Assembly (NCBI RefSeq): GCF_000090795.2
Contig: NW_003546261.1
Span: 128,047 to 192,046 of the forward strand
DNA length: 64,000 nucleotides
Source: Amphimedon queenslandica
Taxonomy: Eukaryota; Porifera; Demospongiae; Haplosclerida; Niphatidae
Reading direction: 5' to 3'
In this document: positions 54,168 through 64,000 of the stretch, one piece after another
How the letters are laid out: the number at the start of each line of letters is the position of its first letter
Numbering within the stretch: position 1 is the stretch's first letter
Made by a program: the position numbers and the translations under genes
Notes under the pieces: model-generated
What the model was told of the DNA's origin: nothing
Seen by the model: only the letters and a program-made list of their open reading frames with translations
Database searches by the model: none

Positions 54168-54476
54168 TTCCTATAATTGATTTCTCCGCGATATATATTT
54201 GATTGTATGTCAACTCTTACATTTCTTCTATACACGTTGTATTGGAGAAATAACAAGCCTTAGCAACCACCCGCACACGCTATGTAAGTGGGTGTGGTCA
54301 CGGCAAACAAGATGGCGGTTTGCACATGGGACAAAGTTATGAGCTTTCTAACAGCGAAAGAACATAGAGATACTGTCTAAAGACTTCTCTAGAAGCATTA
54401 GAAGGTAGAGAGAACCTTCATAAGTCTTAATAGGAGCCCAGTTGTACTTGCAAGGGGGTGAAATCAATTATAGGAA
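54168..54476. mobile_element. Candidate MITE with TTCCTATAATTGATTTC ends
   Basis: TTCCTATAATTGATTTC at 54168 and its perfect inverse ending at 54476 bound ~309 bp of noncoding DNA. A GC-rich hairpin (CCTGGGG / CCCCAGG) lies just outside the left end. No target duplication was identified. Confidence 0.55.
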
Positions 54477-54999
54477 TATTTTTACACTAATACGCTTGTT
54501 GATATTATTGTCAGTGTGGAGTGACCTCACCTGTAGCGGCTATTTTATTATGATAGCTAAAAAATAGTGTACACAGCTTCCCTTGTGTTTCGAACAAACG
54601 CTCTTCGAATAAAATACACAAAATGTGATTTAATTACTCCAGTAAAGGATCCACCACAAACTATATGTAAAATAAATCTTAAGTCACCCAACATGATGAA
54701 AAAGTAGGAAGATTGGACCAGCTCTTGCTAAAACAAGCAGACAAGTATTTGAAAAGGAAGCACCACATTTATTATAAAAATAATTCTTGATTTTTACATC
54801 ATGTATATCCAACATCTGTTATACACCTGTATTTACTATTGTTCCTAAGTACTGCATCGTTAATGAAGTGCAAGTTAATCAAAACACAAGATTCAGATAA
54901 CAGTTCCTTTAAACATCATTGGTAGAACAACATCAAAAGCAGTCAGATAACATAGTGATTATATCATCAAAACCCCTTTGACAGAAATATAACCAATAA

Positions 55000-56780
55000 C
55001 AATGTCAACTTCTTCTACCTCATTGGTTTTACCTCTACTTTTGTTAAGTCTCAATGATCCAAACATTGAGCTTACTATGATGCTACAGGAATGCGACAAA
55101 AGAGTAAGTAGAAATTGTATTTTGCATGACAAAAAAGAACAATCTAAATCACACCATTGGTATCAGCATTAGTCTCCCGAGGCCAGCTAAAGAGGGGTTA
55201 GCCAAGCATTATTTAGTCTCCCCAGGCCAGCTAAAGAGGGGTTAGCCAAGCAAGACTATATCAGCATAAGAAGGGTTTTATTACGTCACCTTTAGTTCAT
55301 TCTGTGATCAAGTATAGTTTATAGTTGAAACTTATCCTGCAACTATTGCTAAAAAAGCTATGCAGTATGAGGAACTTAATCCAAATATTCCAGCTATAAA
55401 ATAGGGCTGTGACCATACAGTGACACACAAAACAAATACTTCAATAACATAAAAAACACACACACTTCAGTCGACAAGTTGATCTCTGCAGACCAACTGG
55501 CCTTGTGATTAATAGCATGCAGCAAGCAATAACAATGGTGCAAGCAGCAGCAGCCCCTTATTCCAACTATCTTTATGGCCTGAACCAACATATAAAGTCC
55601 AGGTACTTTACCAAGGTTGCTCTTAACAATGGTCAGGATCCCTATGCACTAAATAGGGGAGTGTTTATTAAGGATCCAGAGCAATTACCATTACTAGGGT
55701 ATGCCAGTATTTGTGAGTCTTACTTCTTACCATTTTTGAATCTAGTTATCCTGCCATAGTATTCTACATGTATCTTCTTCATTCACAAAGCTTCATTACT
55801 AATGAGGAAGTGAAGAACTACAAAAGTTTGCTAAGCTCCAAATATTCCATTAGTGGCTGGGTTCTGGAAGTGGGATAAAAGATCTATAACAATTCTCGTC
55901 AATCTCCTGATCAAGTTGTACTTGTTGTAGGGAAAGTTAGGCACAGCTACAATGTACTCCATTATAAAAAGCCTCTGCTATATCCTTGGGTTATTATAAA
56001 GCAAAGTGGAGCTGTTTTACTATAAATAGGTCAATGTACTTGCAAGGCTGCAGTCTTGCCGTTATACTGCATTGGATAGAAGCTGCAGTTAGAATCAACA
56101 CGAGCACCACATCAACCTCCTCCTGGCAAATGCCCAAAGCAATGAATAACACTCCATTTCTTGAGCTCAAGAATATCAGTTTTATAGCGGCCAGTAAGTC
56201 TGTAGCTCAAAGAGTAAGGAGATGTCCAAGGAGCAAAATAAGATGACAGTTATATTATCTCTTCTTTCACCTTATAATGCCTCATTTATTACAAGCAATG
56301 AGCATTTACCACAATTATTTTGTACTTTGTATGATCCTCTAGTAGCAGATTATAACATAGAGCCAACTAAAATTGATAAGGTAAAGTGACATGCCAGCAT
56401 AATTGCCCATCAATCTAAATCGAAAGTATGGTTTCAGTAAAGAGCTGGTTGAATCATTGCCTCTTGATTGAGACAAGTAACCCACACGAGTGCTATTAAG
56501 CCAAACATCTCCTTAATCAAGAGTTCATGTTACCCTGGAATTTACCTCTTCCGCATTATGACCACAGTTATTATTACATCAGGTCCAGCTGCAACTGTTT
56601 GCCACTGATTGACAATACTGTTACTTTGTTGTTTGGTCTAGGGAAAGTGAACTACATTTAGAGGAAATCACTTTAGAGGAATCATTCATTTAGGCACAAA
56701 ATACATTATAATGAAAAAGTTTGGAGATTATGCATTCTTCCAAAGCTAATGAGAAAATTCTGTTCAAAGCAACAGATTTC
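55000..56780 (+). pseudogene. Decayed YqaJ-bearing gene, copy A
   Basis: Open patches include ATG at 55003 (MSTSSTSLVLPLLL) and MQQAITMVQAAAAPYSNYLY at 55514. The 55.8-55.95 kb and 56.56-56.78 kb stretches parallel 44.5-45.0 kb, including FVVW-type YqaJ C-terminal sequence. Stops and frameshifts throughout. Confidence 0.45.
55162..55255. repeat. Two-copy tandem repeat, ~44 bp
   Basis: TTAGTCTCCCGAGGCCAGCT ... GAGGGGTTAGCCAAGCA appears twice in tandem with one difference (CCCGAGG versus CCCCAGG). No further structure. Confidence 0.8.
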
Positions 56781-57064
56781 TACATCAACTGCTGCTATTT
56801 GATTTATCCCTCTTGTAAATGCAGGTATAGCTAGTGTTGCAACATCAAATCCACATGCATAAGAGCTACATGTATACTTGGAGATTTATCATGTGCACTA
56901 TGATTATATTTTTTGTTTTCATTAGTATTGCCCGATACAGGTAGGTTGTAATCAGTGATATCAATAAATATCAATAGAGTGGTTTCAGGTGACTTCATAC
57001 AAGTCATAATTACTTCCGTATGGCAAAAAGAGTGCATCTTTATAAAATATTGCAGGCTTATAAC

Positions 57065-59290
57065 AATGGTGAATTCTTGCTGTGATTTTAACTGTACAGC
57101 AAGAGATTGCAAAGAGACCAAAGATACGTGCAATAATTAAAGTGCTACAGAATTCCTCCAAAGGATCCAAGAAGAACGTTATGGCTAAACGCTATGAAAA
57201 GGAAGGACTTTGAGCCAAAGCAGTATAGTCAGCATTTTGTTGGAGGTAGCCAATCACTAACTAATAATTTTATTTGATCTTAGATCTTAAAAGTGATGAT
57301 CCACTGTCTCCTTCTTATGTGTTTTGCCTTTTTGCCTTACTTCCAGCTTTTTGAAAAGCCATGATATGCAGAGATACCACACCATGAAAAAGACAGAGCA
57401 TTACAAAGGTACAGATATCAATGTAGCCTCAAGTCAAAGTTCTGGACCAATGATCATTCCTGCCAATAGAGTGAGCTTTGTGACACAAACTGAAATTATT
57501 GTAGTTAACATTGAGACTCATCAAGCTGAATTATAGTCAATAGTAGACGCATGAAGTGGCAGACCTAAAGAGAGCTATACTCAAAGGATATCTGTCAATG
57601 GAAGATTTCGTAGCTAGTGAGAAACTATTACACCTTTATGCCAGGCAAAATAATGTCACCATTTTAATGGCTGTATTCCATTTAGTGAGTGTTGCTATTG
57701 TTTGCAATCCTTTGTCAAAGCTAGATATATTTGCTTCACAATATTTGTGATGAAGCTGAGGCTCAATGGCAAAAAATTCTTTCAGGTGTGGTGTATGTGC
57801 GTGCACTGCATCTAGAGTATTTTCTAAATAGATTTATGTCATGAATGATGTACGACTTAATTTTCTGCATACTTAGCCAAAGAGGGAATTAATTCAAAAG
57901 ACAATGCCTTTCAGTTTTATTCTAACATAAGGCTTTAAGGGGTCACTTTAAAATTGACTACTCTGAGTTGTTCATTAACAAAAACCATCAAATCTCTTAG
58001 CAAAGTCATGTATTAAAAACAAATACTGTAGTATAAACACAATGAAATGCAAGGGCCACATTTTGAGTAGATAGAAGCCAGCTAAAATGAGCCACTCAAA
58101 GTACTATAATGAACTACATGTAGATGCACAATCACTGAGGACATACATGCATCAAGAAAAGTGCAGTATGGTGGGACTATCAGTAGACCCTTACATTTCT
58201 AAATACTTTTGTTTGTGGATCTGACCGTGATGAATTAAATATCCTGATATTTGCAATTACTGTCTATCTGAGTGATTTTAATTTTACTGGATTAGAAGTT
58301 TAAAAAATTATATCATGTATAATAATCATATGCCATTCTATAAAACATGACACAGTCTTATTTTAGTAAAAATTCATAATTTTAAAACATAAAAATTTCC
58401 TGCTGCCTAAATTTCCTGATCATATTTATATTATTAGTGCTCACACCAAGGAGCACCTGAAGGCCTAAAAGAGCATGGATGGCTATAATTTTCCTGTACA
58501 AGGCTGGGTAAAGAACCTGGAGGCTCTAGAGCATTATGAGGCTGTCATCATGAAAGCAAATGTCAGGCATTCTCAAAGTCTGTCATCAACCTCCTCTGCA
58601 TTCATGGGTAGCAGTCAAAAAGGATGGAGCAGTCATACATGTATGTGCTCATTGTACATGTACATGTATGACCGGTTTGGGGGAGACCTGTTTACACTCC
58701 AACAATCACAATCTCAACTGTTGTTTAAACGCAGGAAAGGATTGGAAGAATTACTTTGTCAAACATGCATTCTGTACTTAGATAAACAGGAAAGAAGTAC
58801 CAAAGTCCATAGTCAATAATATAATGCAGTACACTTCACTAAACCCAGATCTTCTGCATTGAAATGGGGGAAAAATAAGGCCATTGCTAGAGAGCACTAC
58901 TCTACAAAGCAAAAAGAGAAACACTAGTTTTGACACCCATTTATCTGGACTTACATGTTGTATAATGTATCCCTAGATTGCTGCCAGTCCTAATGGCATT
59001 TCGTCTTGTGATTGCTGTGGAACAAAATAATTGGAAATAAAGTGTTCGTACACAATAAGAGATATTTCACCAGTTAGTGACGAGGCTTTGAGCAATCACA
59101 CCTACTGTGTCTCTAAAGGGGTGGATCAACAAATAAGGATATCAAGGATACACAAGAATTACACAAAAATTGCTTGTCAGCTGTTTGTGGCTGGTATCAA
59201 TTTTGTGTGCTGGACATCTGATAGCACGTTTGTCAAGAGTATCTATCAGGACCAGAGCTACATGTACATGTGTATTGTAAATTTGTCATA
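57065..59290 (+). pseudogene. Decayed THAP - SWIM - YqaJ gene, copy B
   Basis: MVNSCCDFNCTARDCKETKD at 57065, continued in another frame by LWLNAMKRKDFEPKQYSQHF, is a THAP zinc finger. At 58.57-58.70 kb LHSWVAVKKDGAVIHVCAHC ... GLGETCLH is a SWIM zinc finger. At 58.98-59.29 kb IAASPNGISSCDCCG, then LEIKCSYTIRDISP, then ACQLFVAGINFVCW is a YqaJ-type nuclease with the S-P-(D)-G and E-x-K active-site pattern. The motif Asp is Asn here. These domains co-occur in large invertebrate genes of transposon character. This copy is broken by many stops. An ACATGTA expansion sits inside the SWIM finger. Confidence 0.6.
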
Positions 59291-59940
59291 AAATTATAAA
59301 CAAATCCCAGTTGTTCTTTTGTGACTACTTGCTGCCAAAGCTATTGACTCACAACTTTAAAGAAAAGAAGGTGATTCTTGAAACGGTTACGGATAAATGA
59401 CAAAATTTATTGTTTTTGCAAGCAAGAAAACCGGAGGGAATGATAGCCTGTGACAATTAAGATTGTGATTTAAGATGGTCTCACTAACGAATGTGTGTCA
59501 ATCAAAAGAAAGCCTTTTGAAGGAAAATAGTTCTGCCCACAATGCAGGAATAAAAAATCTATAATTAGTTTTAATAACGTTTCAATTTTTCCAACAAATA
59601 TAACAAAATTTAGTTACATTAACCAATGTTGCAGTAGCAGCAATTATTTTGTGCATGGCTGTTATACTGTAGCTGCATGCTGAAACAGCAGAATCTCTTC
59701 CTTATTTTGATGCTTTATTCTTTTTTACCACTCATACTTTGTATAAAATAATAAAGAATGAATTTATATTGCATGGCTAAAGGTGGGTTCTCAATATGAC
59801 ATAAGCTGACAAAAAGTTGGAGGCATACACTTTTGCATCTTCGATAACCTATTCTCAATTTTTATTCATTGTGTGACAAGCCCAACCCATATCAATTAAT
59901 TAAACTAGGTTGCTATGGATGTGTGCACACTTGAACTGCA

Positions 59941-60690
59941 ATGGATGAGGAAAAAGAAATGCTTTTGGCTTTAGCTGGGCTCTACGCTTTGAAAAAAAAG
60001 AAAGCGTAGGCCCAAATAATTTTGGATCAAAAATACTCTCACGGTGCCTTCAGCAGGGTGAGTACCACCAACATATGCAAGAGAAGAGGCTAGTTGGTCC
60101 TGAAAGTTTTTCCTGTATGTGAGGAAGAGCAAAAAGAGACTTGATCTTCTCTTAGCAAAGGTAATAAAATTATGTTTAATTTTATTAAACATAATGCAAT
60201 TTTTAAACATAATGCAATTTTTAAACATAATTATGTTTAAACTCCTTCCCATTGAAAACGTACATGACGAGACCATATCCAGGACACCATCTTGATGAAT
60301 CAAAATTCAAAAGTCATTTATAACTAAAGATTAAGCCAGGCACGCAGAGTCATAAAGAATGCTTTCAGTATTCTTGCTTTGAGGTGGCGTATAGTTCGAA
60401 GACCAAAAATTGCTAATCCAGATCACGTCATATTGTTTACTTGAGCTGCAGTAGCCCTTCACAATTATTTAAGAACTACAGAGTCCTTAATTTACATACC
60501 TCCTGGATTTGTAGATGGAGAAGATGGAAGGAGAATAAATGATGAGTCTGGTGCTAGTTTGCAATCAGTACATTGTACCAGTTCAAATTATCATTAATAT
60601 TTACCATTAAAAAATAGATACTCTGCAGAAGTTGCTACTGTAAGAGATATGTTTAAAGATTACTTTTGTAGCACCATGCAGTGGTTCTAA
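59941..60690 (+). pseudogene. PIF/Harbinger transposase, internally deleted and broken
   Basis: The ATG at 59941 gives MDEEKEMLLALAGLYALKKKKA and a stop. IILDQKYSHGAF and KFFLYVRKSKKRLDLLLAKV continue the N-terminal helical region. After a deletion, AFSILALRWRIVRRPKIANP, AAVALHNYLRTTESLIYIPP and GFVDGEDGRRINDESGASLQ form the conserved C-terminus, ending at 60690. The DDE catalytic middle is missing. Confidence 0.75.
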
Positions 60691-60844
60691 ACCTTGGCAG
60701 TATTCACATGCTAAACGCACTTATGTAAAGACTTCCGCCTTTTCATTGCATCATCAACAGTAAAACTAGTCTGTCATCAAATAAAAATTTTGAGCATCAT
60801 GCAGTATTGCTGTTGCATGCAATGTAATTATAATAGTACTTTAC

Positions 60845-61006
60845 CTCTTCAGCTACTTTTACCCACGCATTTTCTCTAGCTCTTGAATCTCTATAGACGT
60901 GGGATGATACTTGCCAAAGACAAAGGTAGTTTCTAGTGCTTTTTATCACTATTATCAGCCTTTCATCTGCCATACTTGCTGCTGTAATAGGCTTTTTACC
61001 TACCAT
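60845..61006 (-). pseudogene. MADF (Myb/SANT-like) DNA-binding exon of the Harbinger element
   Basis: The minus-strand ATG at 61006 reads MADERLIIVIKSTRNYLCLW, then VYRDSRARENAWVKVAEE, then a GTAAAG donor at 60844. LI..V......LW ... Y+D ... AW..+A is the MADF signature. Harbinger elements encode such a second protein to help transposition. Its remaining exons are not seen in the ~150 bp before the transposase tail, so it is truncated or 3'-incomplete. Confidence 0.6.
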
Positions 61007-61080
61007 GCTCCAATTCCTTCATCATGTGATCCCTACAAATTGACACGTGATCAGAGCATTCTGATTGGTCAGACGCATTA

Positions 61081-63370
61081 ATAGGCCTGGGCGATATATC
61101 GATATTATACATTGTAGTTGTACCGCGGTACAATTTCATTATAGTAGCGGTCTATATTACGCTATTGAAAAATACCAATTATAGTTAGAACCGTCTTACC
61201 GTCACGTGTACGGTATTTCTGCATGTGGTCGCTTGAGTAAAAAGATATGGCTAGTCAACCAGAAGAAGAAACAAAGAATGAGAGAACTAACACACTCGTT
61301 GCCAAGCCTGGGACAAAGTCTCTTGTCTGGGACTATTTTGGGTTGAGGAAGGATGAGCAAGGCAAGCCAATCAATGACGGGCGAGCGGTATGTCACTCTT
61401 GCCTTCGTCAAGTAGTAGCAAAACATGGAAACACATCCAACCTTATTGCTCATCTTTGAGTAAACCACAGCAGGATTCACTCTGAGCTTCAAGATGCTCT
61501 CAAAAGGAAGTCCAGTGGTAGTACCAACAGCGGCAATGCAAGTGGAAAAGCTTCCCCGGTTACTCAACTCACATTAAAAGCCTCGATGGAAAAGTCTCAG
61601 GAGTACGATAGGAAAGGAAGAAAGTGCATGGAGCTAACTGATGCGGTCACCTACTACATTGGTAAAGGAGCTGTTCCCATTTTAACAGTAGAGAAACCAG
61701 GATTTAAGAAGTTGTAAAAGAAATTTGATGCTAGATACCAACTTCCAAGTAGGAAATACTTATCTCAGACAGCCTTACCTAAGCTTTATACCTTTGTTAA
61801 AAAAAGAGTTAAGCAAGAGCTACATGTACATGTATCTGGTGTGAAGTTCTTTTCGGCTACCTGTGATATATGGTCAAGCAGAGGTATGACGCCATACATG
61901 AGCTATACTGTACACTACATAAGTGAAGAATGGAAATTCAGCAATAGATGCCTTCAGACACAATTTCTACCTGAGGATCATAATGCTAAAAATTTTGGAG
62001 AGGCTATGACAGTTACACTAGAATGTTGGGATCTTGATGCTTCTAATCAAGTTTGTCTTACTATTGACAATGGTAGTAACATTGTGAAGGCTGCTGCAGA
62101 TTTAAATTAGTCAAGACTATCGTGTTTCGGACACAACTTACATCTTGCCATCACCAAGGCTCTCAAGATGACAGGAGATGTGTGCGTGCTCTTGGTTTCA
62201 GTCATAAAACTGTTAGTTCAATATCCAACAGCTGGAAAAGGAGGAGAGAATTGACCAAGGCACAGATTGATCTTAAATTAAAGGAGCAAGCTTTAATTTC
62301 AGTAAGTAATGTATAATAATTATAATAATTTTAATTCATTAATTATAGGATTGCGCAACTAGGTGGGGTTCTATGTCTAAGATGGTTGATAGGATTCTTG
62401 AACAAGAGGAAGCTATTCGGAGAACTTTGAGTTCAGATTGGGAAACATCTCACTTAGTGCCAACATGGCAAGACATTGACGTTCTTCAGGCAATACACAC
62501 AGTTCTCTCTCCTCTTTCAAGCCTCACAGATATTCTATCAGCAGACTCATATGTTACTGTATCAGCAGTCATTCCTTTCCTACACCTCATTGACAAAAAA
62601 TTTCTAAAAAAAGAGTCAATAGATACACAGCTAACACATGATATTAAGAAGCATATCAGGGATGATCTCAATGAACGTTACAGTAATAGGGGGAAAGATA
62701 TCAAGGTAATACTTAAGACTGCAATGTTTCTCGATCCACAGTTTAAGACCAAGTATTTGAATGAGCAGGAAAATGAAATTGAAGATATGAAGTTGTTTAT
62801 AACAGATAATTCCCCTGACATCGAGGTAGCATCACAATCGCAGAGTGAAAATTCTTGTGATCAACCACCTGCACAGAGAAGATGCATTGGTAGTTTGTTT
62901 AAGGATAATGAAGAAACTGATGTCATGCCTGAGATATCAAAGGAACAATACATTAATAATGAATTGGATAGATATATTAGCTCACCTAAGTTGGACTTTG
63001 AGGAGGACCCACTAAGTTATTGGAAGGATGTGCACAAAACTTACCCCTATCTCTCAAACCTTGTTAAAAGGTACATGTACCTCTGTGTTTGTGCAACAAG
63101 TTCCTCCTCTGAACGTCTCTTCAGTGCATCAGGCAATATAGTAACACCATGTAGAAGCAGTTTGAAACCAGAAAAAGTACACATGCTTACATTTTTAAAC
63201 AAAAACCTTGAATAGTTGTGTCACTTATGTAAAGTTATTGTGAAAAACACTTTCTTTCTCCAAATTTAGTTGTCATAAATAATTTAACGTTAATATAGTA
63301 TATTAAGGTATATAGTTAGAATTGATAGCAAAATATTGAGGTATGAAAAGTGTCCATACCGCCCAGGCTT
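61081..63370 (+). mobile_element. hAT element with 8-bp TSD ACGCATTA, nested in Harbinger
   Basis: ACGCATTA lies at 61073-61080 and 63371-63378. The ends carry inverted GCCTGGGCGATAT / ATACCGCCCAGGC. One BED-type transposase pseudogene fills the element (61247-63215). Confidence 0.88.
61247..63215 (+). pseudogene. hAT transposase, ZBED-like, few disabling mutations
   Basis: A BED finger (LVWDYFGLRKDE, CHSCLRQVV, H..H) at 61307-61470 is interrupted by TGA at 61457-61459. LTIDNGSN (catalytic-type Asp) and CFGHNLHLAITKAL follow. 62373-63215 is an uninterrupted 280-codon frame ending in the dimerisation domain (SSSSERLFSASGNIVTPCRS). The text around 62302-62349 reads GTAAGT...TTATAG, a ~48-nt intron that, when skipped, joins ALIS to DCATRWGSM, the conserved TRW motif. 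Other lesions: TAA near 61716, TAG at 62108-62110, and a frame change near 62160. This is a recently decayed copy. Confidence 0.88.
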
Positions 63371-63565
63371 ACGCATTAGTACATGTAGTTGTGTCAGAAT
63401 AGAAATACTGTACATTCTATTCTGACGCAAATTTTTACAAAGGCTAGCGCTTTCTGTTTACAATATGACTGAGTACATGATGCAACAATGCAAGAAATGT
63501 AGCATCATATTGAGAATCAACCTTTACTTATCATGTCTACTGTATTATCAAGAGTCGATATTAAG

Positions 63566-63876
63566 GAGAGTGTCTAATGTGCCTATAATCTGTGATACCA
63601 CAGTACATATGTTTACATAGCATGGTGATTATATAGCACCAAGTAGCCATTCTTGCATCCTTTTATTGATTCCAAGTCAGAAAGCTACAAATAAGAAATT
63701 TAGAATGACATATTCCTGTCTGGTCCTGCTTGTTTCTCGCACTGCATGATCCTCAAAGTGGAGATACATGTACATGTATAAGTCTTAAAGTTCGCCTGCA
63801 TGCTTCAAGCGCCATTTTATCAACAATACCCATAAATTTGAAGATTAGATCTACTGAGATTAACTCTGTATAGACC
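63566..63876. mobile_element. MITE copy, same family as 3229-3632, opposite orientation
   Basis: GGAGAGTGTCTAATGTGCCT and GTGATACCACAGTACATATG match the left arm at 3240-3300. The interior (CAAGTAGCCATTCTTGCATC, GATCCTCAAAGTGGAGATA) is the reverse complement of 3380-3545. The right arm is missing or diverged. Confidence 0.75.
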
Positions 63877-64000
63877 AATTGCATTAGGCAGGGCAGTTAG
63901 GAGGTTGGGTTTCTGTGGGCCATCTTAGTGTACATATACATGCTGCCTTAGATGAGTACCGAAAGCAAGCAATTTTTTCTGGATATCAGTCTTCCTTAGA

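Larger units (their letters stand above)
59781..63523. mobile_element. PIF/Harbinger element, interrupted by a hAT element
   Basis: The left end AGGTGGGTTCTCAATATGA and the inverted right end (TCATATTGAGAATCAACCT at 63505-63523) match in 17 of 19 positions. The flanks TAA and TTA suit the TWA target of this superfamily. It contains a degenerate Harbinger transposase (plus strand) and a MADF-type gene exon (minus strand). 61081-63370 is a later hAT insertion. Confidence 0.75.

Noticed and set aside
61202-61567. 121-codon minus-strand ORF
   Set aside because: Antisense shadow of the BED-finger part of the hAT transposase.

Overview
The window is AT-rich animal (metazoan) DNA. Its introns are short, often 40-60 nt with GT-AG ends, and it is heavily loaded with DNA transposons, MITEs and one tyrosine-recombinase retroelement. 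Gene structure, element types and the general look (palindromic ACATGTA tracts, sponge-type repeat families) suggest a demosponge such as Amphimedon. That is an inference, because no marker here fixes the species.

Region 1 (about 1.1-35.7 kb, plus strand) is one very large gene of at least 61 exons. It encodes a divergent inositol 1,4,5-trisphosphate receptor (IP3R)-like intracellular calcium channel. I traced about 2,260 codons with consistent splice phases from the second MIR-type repeat to the stop at 35680; the first ~200 residues are only tentatively placed (1117-1802). The transmembrane region and the C-terminal Cys2-His2 linker are clear, but the pore selectivity filter and most of the known IP3-contact positions look replaced. 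Its introns hold many MITEs, a GC-AG intron, and one 3.7 kb terminal-inverted-repeat element (6372-10091). That element has an 8-bp target duplication and carries a complete eight-exon minus-strand gene for a 441-residue protein with a C-terminal PHD-like finger.

Region 2 (36.6-39.8 kb) holds, tail to tail with the receptor gene, the last three exons of a CEP20/FOPNL-like (LisH) centrosomal protein gene on the minus strand. It also holds a broken Myb/SANT-like plus-strand gene.

Region 3 (40-48 kb) is a graveyard of decayed elements. It has a DIRS-like gag fragment interrupted by a 343-bp copy of receptor intron+exon sequence, hAT (ZBED-type) remnants, YqaJ/SWIM-type remnants, and a minus-strand fragment of RRDAETP-type repeats.

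Region 4 (48.8-53.4 kb) is a GC-richer, nearly full-length but broken DIRS-like retroelement: gag, reverse transcriptase, RNase H, tyrosine recombinase.

Region 5 (53.4-64 kb) contains decayed THAP-SWIM-YqaJ genes and a PIF/Harbinger element (59781-63523). A hAT element (61081-63370, 8-bp duplication ACGCATTA) has inserted into the Harbinger element. A further MITE copy lies at the right edge. No tRNA, rRNA or CRISPR array was recognised.
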